Source: Pseudoclavibacter terrae
GTDB lineage: Bacteria > Actinomycetota > Actinomycetes > Actinomycetales > Microbacteriaceae
DNA: 64,000 nt
Direction of reading: 5' to 3'
NCBI RefSeq assembly: GCF_008831075.1
Contig: NZ_WBJX01000001.1
Coordinates: forward strand, 290,637 to 354,636
Below the pieces are notes generated by a model. The model made no database searches, had not been told where the DNA came from, and was given only the letters and a program-made list of their open reading frames with translations. Positions 9,407-19,861 of this stretch are shown piece after piece. Each line of letters opens with the position of its first letter. The stretch's first letter is position 1. Both the position numbers and the translations under genes were made by a program.

Positions 9407-9427
9407 GCTTCAGTCTACGGCTGAAGC
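9407..9427. promoter_or_regulatory. Interrupted palindrome, candidate LysR operator
   Basis: GCTTCAG (9407-9413) and CTGAAGC (9421-9427) are perfect 7-bp arms around a 7-bp spacer. The site begins two bases from the lysR start codon and lies in the divergent promoter shared with the decarboxylase. LysR sites are typically interrupted dyads of about this size, often T-N11-A. Confidence 0.7.
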
Positions 9428-9480
9428 GATACCGCTAAGTTGCCATTCTCTCTTGCAAGCGAGCCTGGCACGATGGAAGC

Positions 9481-11091
9481 ATGACGCACGCACCCGAGGT
9501 TCCGACGTTCGCCTACGACGACGCCGAAGACAACTTCGGTGGGGCGTCGACGAACCCGACTCAGCGCGCGACGTCCCTCGAGAAGTCGAACAGGGCGAGC
9601 CGAGACACCGCAGGGGCGCCCTATGCCGCCGCGCTCGCCGTGCACGCGGCCCGCGACTCCACAGCCTTCCTCGTGCCGGGCCACGGCGCCGACGCCACGG
9701 GTCTCGGCCTCGGCCAGGCGGAGTACTTCGGTGAGCGGGTGCTCGAACTCGACGTCACGCCACTCCTCGACGGCATCGACCTCGGCGACGGGTCACCCCG
9801 CGAGCAGGCCGAACGTCTCGCCGCGGACGCGTGGGGTGCATCCCGAACCTGGTTCCTGACCGGCGGTTCCTCGATGGGCAACCGCATGGCGGCCCTCGCC
9901 GCCCGCGGGCTCGGCGAGGGCGTGCTCATGCAGCGCAGCGCCCACTCGAGCTTCGTCGACGGCATCATCCTGGGCGGCTCGTCCCCGAGCTTCGTGCTTC
10001 CCGAAGTCGACCTCGAGCACGGCATCGCCCACGGGGTCACACCCGCCGCGGTCGCGGATGCGCTCGCCGAACGACGCGCATCCGGTGGCGACGTCGCGGC
10101 CGTCTACATCGTCTCGCCGAGCTACTTCGGCGCCGTCGCCGACGTCGCAGGCATCGCCGAGGTGGTGCATGAGGCTGGTGCAGCGCTCATCGTCGACGCC
10201 GCCTGGGGCGCCCACTTCGGGTTCCTGCCCGAGCTGCCCGACTCTCCCGTGCGCCTCGGCGCTGACCTCGTCGTCACAAGCACCCACAAGCTCACCTCGT
10301 CGCTCTCGCAGAGCGCGCTTGTGCACCTCGGGCACGGTCCCATCGCTCGTGCCCTCGAGCCACACGTCGAGCGAGCCCACCGCATGACCGCGTCGACGAG
10401 TGAGAGCTCGCTGCTGCTCGCATCGCTCGACCTCGACCGCCGCGACCTCGTCGAGCGCCGCGACCTGCTCGAAGCGTCGCATGATGCTGTGCTCGCCGCC
10501 CGCGAGATGTTCCGCGCCGACGGTCGCTTCCCGGTCGTCTCGGACGCGTTCGACGCGTACCCGTCGACGGTCGGGATCGACCCGTTCCGCATCCCCCTCG
10601 ACATCCGCGCGACGGGCCTCGACGGTCACACCGTGCGGCTGCGCCTCGCCCGCGAGTTCGGCGTCATGGTCGAGATGGCGACTGTCAGCTGCGTTGTCGC
10701 GGTCATCGGCATTGGCAAGACGCCGGATGCGCGTGTCCTGCTGGACGCGCTCGACGAGATCGCGGCGGACGTCGCCGCGGCGTCGCCAGCCACCGAAGTG
10801 CCAGGCGACTCGGCTGTCGTGATCCCGCCGATGCCTGGGCCGGGGGAGATGCGCATCCGCCCTCGCGCCGCCTACCTCGCCGACGCAGAGACGGTTCCGT
10901 GGGCGGCCGCGATCGGACGCATCTCCGCCGACTCGCTCGCCGCGTACCCGCCGGGAATCCCGAACGTGCTGCCTGGCGAGGAGATCACGGTCGAGGTGGT
11001 CGAGTTCCTGCGGGCGTCGGCCGCCGCGGGCAGCCACGTGCGCGGTGCCGTCGACAGCTCGGTCTCGGCGTTCCGCGTCGTCGTCGAGTAG
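9481..11091 (+). CDS. Orn/Lys/Arg decarboxylase-family PLP enzyme
   Basis: The 536-residue protein matches the fold-type I basic amino-acid decarboxylase family of the Bacillus SpeA type. It has a major domain with FLVPGHG near residue 62, TGGSSMGNRM, the aspartate in IVDAAWGAHFGF, and the Schiff-base lysine K270 in STHKLTSS. A smaller C-terminal domain contains YPPGIPNVLPGE. It would decarboxylate arginine, lysine or ornithine to a diamine or agmatine. The N-terminus carries a short acidic leader. It is the only gene in its transcription unit and is probably controlled by the divergent LysR protein. The exact amino acid cannot be assigned. Confidence 0.88.
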   Translation: MTHAPEVPTFAYDDAEDNFGGASTNPTQRATSLEKSNRASRDTAGAPYAAALAVHAARDSTAFLVPGHGADATGLGLGQAEYFGERVLELDVTPLLDGIDLGDGSPREQAERLAADAWGASRTWFLTGGSSMGNRMAALAARGLGEGVLMQRSAHSSFVDGIILGGSSPSFVLPEVDLEHGIAHGVTPAAVADALAERRASGGDVAAVYIVSPSYFGAVADVAGIAEVVHEAGAALIVDAAWGAHFGFLPELPDSPVRLGADLVVTSTHKLTSSLSQSALVHLGHGPIARALEPHVERAHRMTASTSESSLLLASLDLDRRDLVERRDLLEASHDAVLAAREMFRADGRFPVVSDAFDAYPSTVGIDPFRIPLDIRATGLDGHTVRLRLAREFGVMVEMATVSCVVAVIGIGKTPDARVLLDALDEIAADVAAASPATEVPGDSAVVIPPMPGPGEMRIRPRAAYLADAETVPWAAAIGRISADSLAAYPPGIPNVLPGEEITVEVVEFLRASAAAGSHVRGAVDSSVSAFRVVVE

Positions 11092-11130
11092 CCAGCGGCA
11101 CCGCTCCGCGCCCGGCTGCAGCGCAGGCCA

Positions 11131-11149
11131 GCGCACCTCTCCCGTGCGC
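11131..11149. terminator. Short hairpin between convergent genes
   Basis: GCGCAC (11131-11136) and GTGCGC (11144-11149) flank a 7-base loop, within the 120-bp gap between the decarboxylase and the convergent acetyltransferase. There is no T-run. A near-repeat AGTGCAC follows twice. Weak terminator candidate. Confidence 0.35.
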
Positions 11150-11211
11150 CTCAGTGCACTTCTCCAGTGCACCGTGGTCCCGTCACAGGGTCGGTGCAGG
11201 GGAACGTTCGA

Positions 11212-11742
11212 CTAGCTGCGCCCGGCGTCGCCGGGGCCGTCGGCGTCGAGGATGAGCTGCAGGAAGATCACGTCGAGCCAGCGCCCGAACTTCGTGCCGA
11301 CCTGGTCGAGGCGACCGGCGTGCGTGAAGCCGAGACGCTCGTGGAGGCTGATCGACGCCGCGTTGTCTGCGTCGATGGCCGCGACCATGACGTGCTTGCC
11401 TGCCTCGCGGGCGCGGTCGATGAGCGCGAGTGTCAGTGCCTTGCCGAGTCCTTGTCCGCGGGCTTCGCCTCGCACGTACACCGAGTGCTCCACCGTGTGC
11501 CGGTACCCGGAGAAGGTGCGGAAGTCGCCGTAGGTCGCGTAGCCGAGCACAGCGTCGACGTCGTCGACCGCGACGAGGACAGGGAGGCCGGCGGTTGCTC
11601 GGCCGGCGAACCAGGCGCGGCGGTCGTCGGCATCGACGGTCGCGGCGTTCCAGTTGACGGTTGTCGTCAGCACGTCCTCGTTGTAGATCTCGGTGATCGC
11701 GGGGATGTCGTCGACGGTGGCGTCGCGGATGTTCGGGGTCAC
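11212..11742 (-). CDS. GNAT N-acetyltransferase (phosphinothricin acetyltransferase-like)
   Basis: The 176-residue GNAT protein begins IRDATVDDIPAITEIYN and has the acetyl-CoA pyrophosphate loop VRGEARGQGLGKAL (motif A) and a C-terminal SLHERLGFTHAG (motif B). This pattern is typical of the Pat/YncA group, which acetylates methionine sulfone/sulfoximine or phosphinothricin-like amines. The gene stands alone and converges on the decarboxylase. Resistance to a specific compound cannot be claimed from sequence. Confidence 0.88.
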   Translation of the reverse strand: MTPNIRDATVDDIPAITEIYNEDVLTTTVNWNAATVDADDRRAWFAGRATAGLPVLVAVDDVDAVLGYATYGDFRTFSGYRHTVEHSVYVRGEARGQGLGKALTLALIDRAREAGKHVMVAAIDADNAASISLHERLGFTHAGRLDQVGTKFGRWLDVIFLQLILDADGPGDAGRS

Positions 11743-11908
11743 CCGGCCAGTATCGCGCAGGGGCCGCGTGGGTGCGTGGAGGTCGCAGCGTCTGCTGAAG
11801 CAAGGTCTGCGTCTGCGTCCTGCTCGACGAGCTGGGCTCGAGTCGACGAGGTGCGCTCGGTCACCAGTGGGGTCAGGCGCGCTGCTCTCGTTCGGTCGTC
11901 ACCGAGCG

Positions 11909-12940
11909 TCAGGACGGCGCGCTGCCGGTGGATCCGCGCACGGCGAGACTCGTCGCGACCTTCTGCACGCGCTGGAGCTGCACGGGGTGCTGCATCCGCT
12001 CGAGGAGGAGTGTGCCGGCTTGCACTCCGATGGCGAAGTTGCCGGTGTCGACGGAGGTGAGCGACACCACTTGGAACTTCGCGAGCGGGGAGTTGTCGTA
12101 GCCAGCGACGGACAGGTCGGCGGGCACGCGCAGCCCAAGGGTGTTGGCGACCGAGAGCACGCCGATGGCCGAGGCGTCGTTGAAGGCGAAGATCGCGGTG
12201 ACCCGCTCGCCTTCCGGGGCGCTGAGGAGCCGACCCGCGGCTGCGTGTGCGCTCTCCTCGCTCATGCCTCCCGCTTCGGTGACGGCGTGAGCGGCGAGTC
12301 CGGCTTCGGTCATGGCGCGGAGGAAGCCCTGCTCTCGCAGTTCGCTGATGCGGCCGGGCCCGCGGAGGTAGGCGATGCGAGTGTGGCCGAGCTCGAGGAG
12401 GTGGCGGGTGACCTGGTGGGCGCCGGCCTCGTCGTCGTTGGTGACGATGTCGACCGCGGGAAGGTCGGGGTCGAGGGTGCCGGCGAGCACGACGGGGAGG
12501 TCGTCGGCGATGCGGGCCACGGCGTCACCCTCTGAGGTGGTGCCGATGACGACGATGCCGTCGACGCCCTGCTGGATGAGGGTGTCCAGCGAGCTGCGCC
12601 CGATGCGCTGGTCGGTGCGGCTGTCGGTCAGCAGCGTCGCGTGGCCGGAGGCGTGGAGTGTTGCGGAGACCCCCTCGAGGAGCTCCACGAACCAGGGGTT
12701 GCGGAGGTCGTTGACGATGAGCCCGACGGTGCGGGTCTTGGCGCGTGAGAGGCCGCGGGCGTGGGCGTTTGGGCGGTAGCCGAGTTCGGCGATGGCTGCG
12801 AGGACGGCTGCGCGGCGGGTGTCGCTCACGTGGGGGGCGTCGCGCAGCACCAATGAGACCAGTGACTTGGAGACGCCGGCGCGCTCGGCCACGTCCCGGA
12901 TGGTGACGGGGGTCGAGGGCGACTTCTGGGTCTCCTCCAC
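11909..12940 (-). CDS. LacI-family transcriptional regulator
   Basis: The 343-residue protein has a LacI helix-turn-helix (TIRDVAERAGVSKSLVSLVLRDA, about residues 13-35) with hinge helix NAHARGLSRAKTRTVGLIV. A sugar-binding core with FNDASAIGVL and VAGYDNSPLA follows. It diverges from two Gfo/Idh/MocA dehydrogenases and the ABC importer downstream of them, and so is the likely local repressor of that sugar or cyclitol operon. The recognition helix (SKSLVSLVL) differs from that of the second LacI protein at 59006. Confidence 0.93.
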   Translation of the reverse strand: MEETQKSPSTPVTIRDVAERAGVSKSLVSLVLRDAPHVSDTRRAAVLAAIAELGYRPNAHARGLSRAKTRTVGLIVNDLRNPWFVELLEGVSATLHASGHATLLTDSRTDQRIGRSSLDTLIQQGVDGIVVIGTTSEGDAVARIADDLPVVLAGTLDPDLPAVDIVTNDDEAGAHQVTRHLLELGHTRIAYLRGPGRISELREQGFLRAMTEAGLAAHAVTEAGGMSEESAHAAAGRLLSAPEGERVTAIFAFNDASAIGVLSVANTLGLRVPADLSVAGYDNSPLAKFQVVSLTSVDTGNFAIGVQAGTLLLERMQHPVQLQRVQKVATSLAVRGSTGSAPS

Positions 12941-13104
12941 GAGGTCGCCTCCTGACTGCGCTCTGGTCGAGCCCCCAGCGTATGGCCTTTTCGGTCGTGG
13001 TGTGGAACTATTTGCACCGATCTACATTTGTCCAAGATAGGCGGGCAGGCAGCGGCAGACGCCGACATGCGCCGAGCACGCACGAGATGAGCAACGAGGG
13101 TGGC
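12941..13104. promoter_or_regulatory. Divergent promoter region, LacI gene / dehydrogenase operon
   Basis: This 164-bp gap is AT-richer between 12985 and 13040. It contains the near-repeats CTATTTGCACC and CTACATTTGTCC on either side of GATC, which may be a divergent promoter with operator half-sites. I see no clean LacI palindrome of the kind found at 34219, 48969 and 53269. Confidence 0.4.
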
Positions 13105-14331
13105 ATGAGCACACAGAACGCGCGCCGGTTGAGCGCAGGAATGGTCGGGGGCGGCATCGGCGCCGACATCGGCAAGACGCATCGCTTCGGGATGCGGATG
13201 GACGACCGGTACTCGCTGGACGCAGGAGTGTTCGGCCGCGACGTCGAGGAATCGGCGGGCGTGGCGTCATCGCTCGGCGTTGCAACGGAGCGCACCTACG
13301 CCAGCTACCAGGAGATGGCTGCGGCCGAGGCTGCGCGTCAGGACGGCATCGACGTCGCTATCGTCGCGACGCCGAACGACAGCCACTTCGAGGTGGCGAA
13401 GGCGTTCCTCGAGCGCGGCATCAGCGTGGTCTGCGAGAAGCCGCTCACGCGGAGCTCGTCGACAGCGCGCCAGCTGGTCGACCTGGCGGAGCGGCACGAC
13501 GCGATCCTCGCGGTGCCGCACTGCTACTCGGCCTACCCGATGGTGCGCGAGGCTGCGCGGATGGTGAGCGACGGTCGCCTCGGCCGGCTCACGTTCGTCG
13601 ACGTCGAGCATGCGTCCGGCTGGGCCGCGACGCCGCTCGAGCTGACCGGCCACAAGCAGGCCAGCTGGCGCACCGACCCCGACGTGGCGGGGTTCCCGAG
13701 TGTGGTCGGCGATCTCGGCACGCACGGCTACCACCTGGCTCGCTACATCACCGGCCTCGAGGCTGATCGTGTCTCAGCGCAGCTCCACACCCTCGTGCCC
13801 GGGCGGAAGGTCTTCGACAACGCGACGGTTGCGCTCGAGTTCAGCGAGGGGGTCCCGGGCAGGCTCTGGGCGAGCATGGCCGCGACGGGGCACAATCACG
13901 GGTTGCGCATCCGCGTCTTCGGCGACGAGGGGAGCCTCGAGTGGCAGCACGAGGATCCGCACCACCTGACCTTCCAGGACCTCGAGGGCACGACCACGAT
14001 CTTCACGCACGGCCTCTCCTCCCTCTCCGAGGACTCGGCCAGGCTCACGAGGGTCGGCCTCGGGCATCCGGAGGGCTTCCTGGAGGCCTTCGGCAACTTC
14101 TACCGCGACCTCGCCGACGAGCTCGAGGCGCGGCGGGATGCGCGCCCGTCGACCATCCGTGAGCTGTCGTTCCCGACGGGCATCGACGGCCTCATCGGCG
14201 TGCAGTTCGTCGAGGCGGTCGCCGCATCGCACGCCGCAGGCTCGGCGTGGACGGTTCCGGGCAGCGTCGCTGACCGCGATGCGGAGATCGCTGCGGCTGA
14301 CGCCGAGCTGCGCGAAGTCGGAGGGAACTGA
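13105..14331 (+). CDS. Gfo/Idh/MocA-family oxidoreductase
   Basis: The 408-residue protein has an N-terminal Rossmann domain (AGMVGGGIGADIGKTH), the family signature CEKPLTRSS containing the catalytic-region EKP lysine, and the substrate-domain element DLGTHGYHLARYITG with its GxxxH. It would oxidise a sugar or cyclitol hydroxyl with NAD(P). The ATG at 13105 is preferred because GAGGGTGGC precedes it; an in-frame ATG at 13087 has no clear ribosome site. It begins the operon and is separated from a second family member by one base. Substrate unknown; company with an inositol-dehydrogenase-like enzyme suggests a cyclitol or keto-sugar. Confidence 0.9.
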   Translation: MSTQNARRLSAGMVGGGIGADIGKTHRFGMRMDDRYSLDAGVFGRDVEESAGVASSLGVATERTYASYQEMAAAEAARQDGIDVAIVATPNDSHFEVAKAFLERGISVVCEKPLTRSSSTARQLVDLAERHDAILAVPHCYSAYPMVREAARMVSDGRLGRLTFVDVEHASGWAATPLELTGHKQASWRTDPDVAGFPSVVGDLGTHGYHLARYITGLEADRVSAQLHTLVPGRKVFDNATVALEFSEGVPGRLWASMAATGHNHGLRIRVFGDEGSLEWQHEDPHHLTFQDLEGTTTIFTHGLSSLSEDSARLTRVGLGHPEGFLEAFGNFYRDLADELEARRDARPSTIRELSFPTGIDGLIGVQFVEAVAASHAAGSAWTVPGSVADRDAEIAAADAELREVGGN

Positions 14332-14332
14332 G

Positions 14333-15328
14333 ATGCAGAGAATCGCGCTCATCGGCGCCGGGTTCATCGGTGCCGTCCACGCCAAGAGCCTCGCGGCCAA
14401 CCCAGACGTTGACTTCCGCTACGTGTACGACGTCGACCTCGCGAGGGCGGAGACGTTGGCTGTCTCGCACGGCGCAGCGGCCGTGTCCTCGCTCGCGCAG
14501 GTCTTCGACGCCTCGCAGGTCGATGCCGTGCTCATCGCGTCATCCACGAACAAGCACGCAGAGCACCTTCGGCTCGCGGCCGACGCGGGCATCGCGGCGC
14601 TCTGCGAGAAGCCCATCGACCTCGATCTCGAGCGCGCTCGGGAGACGGTGGCGTACGTCGAGGCGTCCGGCATCGCCGCGATGGTCGACTTCAATCGCCG
14701 CTTCGACCGCGATTACGCCGAGGTGAAGCGAATCGTGGATGCGGGCGAGGTGGGCGACGTTGAGCTGCTGCAGCTCTCGAGTCGCGGCCCTTCCATGCCA
14801 CCGCTCGAGTACATCGCCGTGTCCGGCGGGCAGATGCGCGACCAGACGGTGCACTTCTTCGACCTCGCGACCTGGATCACGGGCCTCGATGCGGTCGCCG
14901 TCTCCGCGACGGGCAGCGCCCTGGCCGAGCCCAGGGTTGCCGACTACGGCGATGTCGACACGTCGATCGCGACCGTGCGCCTCGCGAACGGCGCCCTGGT
15001 GCAGATCGACAGCATCCGTCGTTCCGGCTACGGCTACGACGAGCGCATCGAGGTGTTCGGCTCGGAGGGGCTGGTCGAAGCCAAGCGGCACCGGGCGGGT
15101 CAGGTGGCCAGGTATGGGAGCGGAACGGTGACGGAGTCCGGGATGCACGCTGGATGGTTCGAGCGCGTGCAGCCCACGTACGCCGCGGCGCTCGCGGAGT
15201 TCGTCGGTGCGCTGGAGGATGGGCGTTCGCCGTCGCCGTCACTGCGCGAGGCGCTTCGCGCGCAGGCTGTCGCCGAGGCGGCGACGCGTTCGCTCGCGAG
15301 TGGCCGGGAGGAGCCGGTGCTCTCCTGA
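14333..15328 (+). CDS. Inositol 2-dehydrogenase-like Gfo/Idh/MocA oxidoreductase
   Basis: This 331-residue protein begins RIALIGAGFIGAVHAKSLA and carries CEKPIDLD, MVDFNRRFD and the active-site element GGQMRDQTVHFFDLATWITG (D and H of DxxxH). This pattern is that of bacterial inositol 2-dehydrogenases (IolG-like), which oxidise myo-inositol to scyllo-inosose with NAD. GGAGGGAACTGAG precedes the ATG. It is coupled to the preceding dehydrogenase and lies upstream of an importer. No iolB, C, D or E genes are visible nearby, so assignment to myo-inositol itself is tentative. Confidence 0.82.
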   Translation: MQRIALIGAGFIGAVHAKSLAANPDVDFRYVYDVDLARAETLAVSHGAAAVSSLAQVFDASQVDAVLIASSTNKHAEHLRLAADAGIAALCEKPIDLDLERARETVAYVEASGIAAMVDFNRRFDRDYAEVKRIVDAGEVGDVELLQLSSRGPSMPPLEYIAVSGGQMRDQTVHFFDLATWITGLDAVAVSATGSALAEPRVADYGDVDTSIATVRLANGALVQIDSIRRSGYGYDERIEVFGSEGLVEAKRHRAGQVARYGSGTVTESGMHAGWFERVQPTYAAALAEFVGALEDGRSPSPSLREALRAQAVAEAATRSLASGREEPVLS

Positions 15329-15598
15329 GCGCGCGTCGAAACATACCGTCGGACGGCGGGCGATCGAGTCTCGGTCGCCCGCCGTTCTGGGTCGAGACCG
15401 ATCCGTGATGCGGTCTTCACAAGAAAAGGTTTGCTTAATACACCTGTTGAGCTATTGTCATGACAAGTCAGTGACGTGCTCGTTGCTCTCGGACAAGGAT
15501 GACCGAGCGAGCACACGTGAGCTTCTCAAGACGCCGCCCCCAGCGGCTGTCTCGTCGAGTGCACAACTGGCGTCATCACGGCATTCAAAGGAGTTTTC
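15329..15598. promoter_or_regulatory. Promoter region of the ABC importer with TTGTCATGACAA palindrome
   Basis: This 270-bp gap is much richer in AT around 15420-15470. It contains the perfect 12-bp palindrome TTGTCATGACAA (15455-15466), downstream of a TTGCTT/TTAATA-containing promoter-like stretch. The importer therefore probably has its own regulated promoter. The 10-bp core TGTCATGACA recurs at 19197-19206 upstream of the UPF0303 gene. The importer GTG start follows AAAGGAG. Confidence 0.6.
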
Positions 15599-16594
<996 letters not shown>

Positions 16595-16660
16595 CCAGCG
16601 AACCGCGGTCGGGGCGGCCGCCAGCGCGGCCACCCCGACCCCTCACAAGGAAGTGCAGTC

Positions 16661-17743
16661 ATGGTTCAAACCTCAACACCAACCGCAGCATCCCCCCGAT
16701 CACCCAACACCGGCTCTGCCCCCGTCACCACCGACGAGCGCGTCGGCAAGCGGTCGCCGCTCTCCGTCATCCTGGGCCGACCCGAGATGGGCGCCGTCGT
16801 CGGCGCCATCGTCGTCTTCGTGTTCTTCGCAGTCGCCGCCCCAGTCTTCACGCAGGTCACCTCACTCGCGACGGTGCTCTACGGCGCCTCCACGATCGGC
16901 ATCATGGCCGTCGGCGTCTCGCTGCTCATGATCGGCGGCGAGTTCGACCTCTCCGCCGGCGTCGCCGTCATCTCGTCAGCACTCACCGCGTCGCTCTTCA
17001 GCTGGTACTTCGCCACCAACGTGTGGGTGGGCGTGCTCATGGGCCTCGTCTTCGCCCTCGTCGTCGGCTTCATCAACGGCTGGCTGCTCATCAAGACGAA
17101 GCTGCCGTCGTTCATCGTGACGCTCGCGTCGTTCCTCATGCTCACGGGGCTCAACCTCGGCATCACCCGCCTCGTCGGTGGCGGCGTCTCCAGCCCCGCG
17201 ATCGCCGACATGGACGGCTTCGCGTCGGCGAAGGCCATCTTCGCGAGCGAGATCCCGGTCTTCGGGGTCAACGTCAACGTGACGGTCTTCATCTGGATCG
17301 CCCTGGTGCTCGTCGCCACGTTCATCCTCATGCGCACGAAGATCGGCAACTGGATCTTCGCGGTCGGCGGCGACGAGAACGCGGCCCGCGCCGTCGGCGT
17401 CCCCGTCACGGCGACGAAGATCGGCCTCTTCATGGGAGTCGGCTTCTGCGCCTGGATCCTCGGCATGCACAACCTGTTCGCCTTCAACGTCGTGCAGTCG
17501 GGTGAGGGAATCGGCAACGAGTTCCTCTACATCATCGCGGCCGTCATCGGCGGCTGCCTCCTCACCGGCGGCTACGGCTCGGCGATCGGCGGCGCGATCG
17601 GCGCCCTGATCTTCGGCATGGCCAACAAGGGCATCGTTTACGCCCAGTGGAACCCGGACTGGTTCAAGTTCTTCCTCGGCCTCATGCTGCTGATGGCAAC
17701 GATCGTGAACCTGGTCGTCAAGAAGAGGGCGGAGCAGAAGTAA
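16661..17743 (+). CDS. Sugar ABC transporter permease (BPD_transp_2 family)
   Basis: The 360-residue membrane protein has about 8-10 helices and the ribose-type permease features [35 protein letters not shown] and [17 protein letters not shown]. It forms the homodimeric channel of the importer with the neighbouring binding protein and ATPase. ATG is preceded by AAGGAAG. Its stop overlaps the ATPase start (TAATG). Confidence 0.92.
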   Translation: MVQTSTPTAASPRSPNTGSAPVTTDERVGKRSPLSVILGRPEMGAVVGAIVVFVFFAVAAPVFTQVTSLATVLYGASTIGIMAVGVSLLMIGGEFDLSAGVAVISSALTASLFSWYFATNVWVGVLMGLVFALVVGFINGWLLIKTKLPSFIVTLASFLMLTGLNLGITRLVGGGVSSPAIADMDGFASAKAIFASEIPVFGVNVNVTVFIWIALVLVATFILMRTKIGNWIFAVGGDENAARAVGVPVTATKIGLFMGVGFCAWILGMHNLFAFNVVQSGEGIGNEFLYIIAAVIGGCLLTGGYGSAIGGAIGALIFGMANKGIVYAQWNPDWFKFFLGLMLLMATIVNLVVKKRAEQK

Positions 17744-18642
17744 TGGCAATCAACCAGGCAACGGCGACGGATGCGCAGCAGCCGGTGTCAGCAGAGCAGG
17801 GCGCGCACCTCATCTCGCTTCGGGATGCGGGCAAGCGGTACGGCAACATCCTCGCCCTCCAGGGGGTGGACATGGACGTCGACCCAGGACGCGTGACCTG
17901 CGTGCTCGGCGACAACGGTGCCGGCAAGTCGACGCTCATCAAGATCATCGCGGGACGCCACGAGCACACCGATGGGGAGTTCCTCATCGAGGGCGAATCG
18001 GTGCACCTCAGGTCGCCCCGCGAGGCACTCGAACGCGGCATCGCGGCGGTCTACCAGGACCTCGCGGTCGTGCCGCTCATGCCGATCTGGCGCAACTTCT
18101 TCCTCGGTTCCGAGCTCACGAAGGGCTTCGGTCCGTTCAAGAGCCTCGACGTCGAGCAGATGAAGGAGATCACGAAGAAGGAGCTGCTCGACATGGGCAT
18201 CGACCTTCGCGACGTCGACCAGCCCATCGGGCAGCTCTCGGGTGGCGAGCGGCAGTGCGTCGCCATCGCCCGCGCCGTGTACTTCGGGGCGAAGGCGCTC
18301 ATCCTGGACGAGCCGACCGCGGCGCTCGGCGTCAAGCAGTCGGGTGTGGTGCTGCGCTACATCCTCGCAGCCCGCGACCGTGGGCTCGGCGTGATCTTCA
18401 TCACCCACAACCCGCACCACGCGTTCCCCGTCGGCGACAGCTTCCTGCTCCTCAAGCGCGGGAAGTCCATCGGCTACTACGACAAGGCCGACATCACCCT
18501 CGACGAGCTCACGGCCCAGATGGCCGGCGGCGCCGAGCTCGAAGAGCTCGCGCACGAGCTCGAGCAGCTCGGTGGGTACACGCAGGACATCGCCGTCATC
18601 CGGGAGGTCGAGGACGACATCCCGGACGTCCCCGCCAAGTAG
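17743..18642 (+). CDS. Sugar ABC transporter ATP-binding protein (single-domain, FrcA-like)
   Basis: The 299-residue ATPase has Walker [10 protein letters not shown] (56-64), signature LSGGERQ, Walker [12 protein letters not shown] and switch ITHNPHH. Ribose-type systems usually use a duplicated ATPase of about 500 residues; here there is one nucleotide-binding domain, as in FrcA. A C-terminal acidic tail (about residues 255-299) extends beyond the family core. The start overlaps the permease stop by one base, and a strong hairpin follows the gene. Confidence 0.93.
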   Translation: MAINQATATDAQQPVSAEQGAHLISLRDAGKRYGNILALQGVDMDVDPGRVTCVLGDNGAGKSTLIKIIAGRHEHTDGEFLIEGESVHLRSPREALERGIAAVYQDLAVVPLMPIWRNFFLGSELTKGFGPFKSLDVEQMKEITKKELLDMGIDLRDVDQPIGQLSGGERQCVAIARAVYFGAKALILDEPTAALGVKQSGVVLRYILAARDRGLGVIFITHNPHHAFPVGDSFLLLKRGKSIGYYDKADITLDELTAQMAGGAELEELAHELEQLGGYTQDIAVIREVEDDIPDVPAK

Positions 18643-18672
18643 GAGCAGCCTCCGCTGCGTGGATCATGCGAG

Positions 18673-18706
18673 AACGGCCGGCACCCGCTGCGGGGTGCCG
18701 GCCGTT
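18673..18706. terminator. Factor-independent-type terminator hairpin
   Basis: AACGGCCGGCACCC (18673-18686) pairs with GGGTGCCGGCCGTT (18692-18705) around a 5-base GCTGC loop, ending in TTT. It lies between the importer ATPase and the convergent yccF-like gene, so it can end both transcripts. Confidence 0.85.
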
Positions 18707-18728
18707 TCGCGCACTCGGTGGATGGTCG

Positions 18729-19130
18729 TCAGCGGCGCGCGCTCGCGAAGGGGCCGTTGTCGCGGTCGACGACCTCCTTGCCCAGTGGTGAGAGGGAGAT
18801 CGGGATCATCTTGAAGTCGGCGATGCCCATGGGGATGCCGATGATGGTGACGCACAGCGCGACGCCGGAGACGATGTGCCCGATCGCGAGCCACCAGCCA
18901 GCGAGCACGAACCAGATGACGTTGCCGATGAAGGAGAAGGCGCCGGCGTTCGGCCGTGAGACGACATCGCGGCCGAAGGGCCAGAGCGCGTACAGGCCGA
19001 TGCGGAACGACGCGATGGCCCACGGGATCGTGATGATCGGGATGCAGAGCAGCACGCCGGCCAGCAGGTAGCCGCAGAAGAGCCAGAAGCCCGAGAGCAG
19101 GAGCCAGATGATGTTGAGGAGAGTGCGCAT
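18729..19130 (-). CDS. YccF-domain inner-membrane protein
   Basis: The 133-residue protein contains two YccF-type units: hydrophobic segments with LLSGFWLFCGYLLAGVLLCIPIITIPWAIASFRI and a second copy around VLAGWWLAIGHIVSGVALCVTIIGIPMGIADF. Each carries the conserved IPxxI/IPxG turn. The family is conserved in bacteria but its biochemical role is not established. The gene is monocistronic and converges on the importer operon. Confidence 0.88.
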   Translation of the reverse strand: MRTLLNIIWLLLSGFWLFCGYLLAGVLLCIPIITIPWAIASFRIGLYALWPFGRDVVSRPNAGAFSFIGNVIWFVLAGWWLAIGHIVSGVALCVTIIGIPMGIADFKMIPISLSPLGKEVVDRDNGPFASARR

Positions 19131-19196
19131 GCGTCAAGCCTGCCGCAACTCGCGATGTATCGCGTCATCCTGCAGGCTGAAGTCCGCATGTTCATA

Positions 19197-19206
19197 TGTC
19201 ATGACA
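19197..19206. promoter_or_regulatory. TGTCATGACA palindrome upstream of the UPF0303 gene
   Basis: This perfect 10-bp palindrome is the core of the 12-bp palindrome at 15455-15466. It lies about 100 bp upstream of the start at 19305, in the AT-richer promoter region. Confidence 0.5.
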
Positions 19207-19304
19207 AATGGGCGCGAGCGGACTATGCTCGCACCAGGTACGTCGTCGTGCCGAAGCCCCAGCCCATCCGCAGTCCGCAACTGCCGTGCACACCGAGGTC
19301 ACTC

Positions 19305-19805
19305 ATGAGCTCCACCACCCCAACCCCCTACGCTGGCCAGCCCGCCGAAGAGATCCTGCGTGTCCTGCACGCAGAAGAGCAGGAGCTGGACTTCCCGAGC
19401 TTCACGCTCGAGGATGCGTGGCAGGTGGGCACCTGGCTGCGGCACGAGTCGATCGTGCGCGGCCACGGAGTCGCCGTCTCGGTTGTGCTCGGCGGACAGC
19501 GCGCCTTCCACGCCGCCACGCCAGGCTCATCCGCGCTGAACGACGCCTGGCTCGCCCGTAAGTTCCGGGTCGTCGAGCACTTCGGCCACTCAACGCTCGC
19601 AGTCCGATACACGTACGAGGCGGACGGTGAGGACTTCGCTGCCGACTCCCTCCTGGACCCGCGCGAGTACGCCGCAGCGGGCGGTGCCTTCCCTCTCCGC
19701 ATCGGCGGCACCCTCGCCGGCGCCGTCGGCGTCAGCGGCCTCGAGATGCACGAGGACCACGCGCTGGTCGTCGAAGCGCTGCGCGTCCACCGCGTCCTCT
19801 CCTGA
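19305..19805 (+). CDS. UPF0303/heme-degrading-domain family protein
   Basis: The 166-residue protein has the UPF0303 (HbpS/YBR137W-like) fold features: an N-terminal ELDFPSFTLEDAWQVGTWLR, then FRVVEHFGHSTLAVRY and a C-terminal GGTLAGAVGVSGLEMHEDHALVVEAL. Related proteins oligomerise and some bind or degrade heme, but the family is mostly uncharacterised. The ATG with GAGGTC upstream was chosen over an upstream in-frame start at 19155 that lies in AT-rich promoter-like DNA. Confidence 0.8.
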   Translation: MSSTTPTPYAGQPAEEILRVLHAEEQELDFPSFTLEDAWQVGTWLRHESIVRGHGVAVSVVLGGQRAFHAATPGSSALNDAWLARKFRVVEHFGHSTLAVRYTYEADGEDFAADSLLDPREYAAAGGAFPLRIGGTLAGAVGVSGLEMHEDHALVVEALRVHRVLS

Positions 19806-19861
19806 ACGGCGCCCGCGGCCCCTCTGCGACGCGGAAAGGTCTCACGGGGCGCTTGGGGGTT

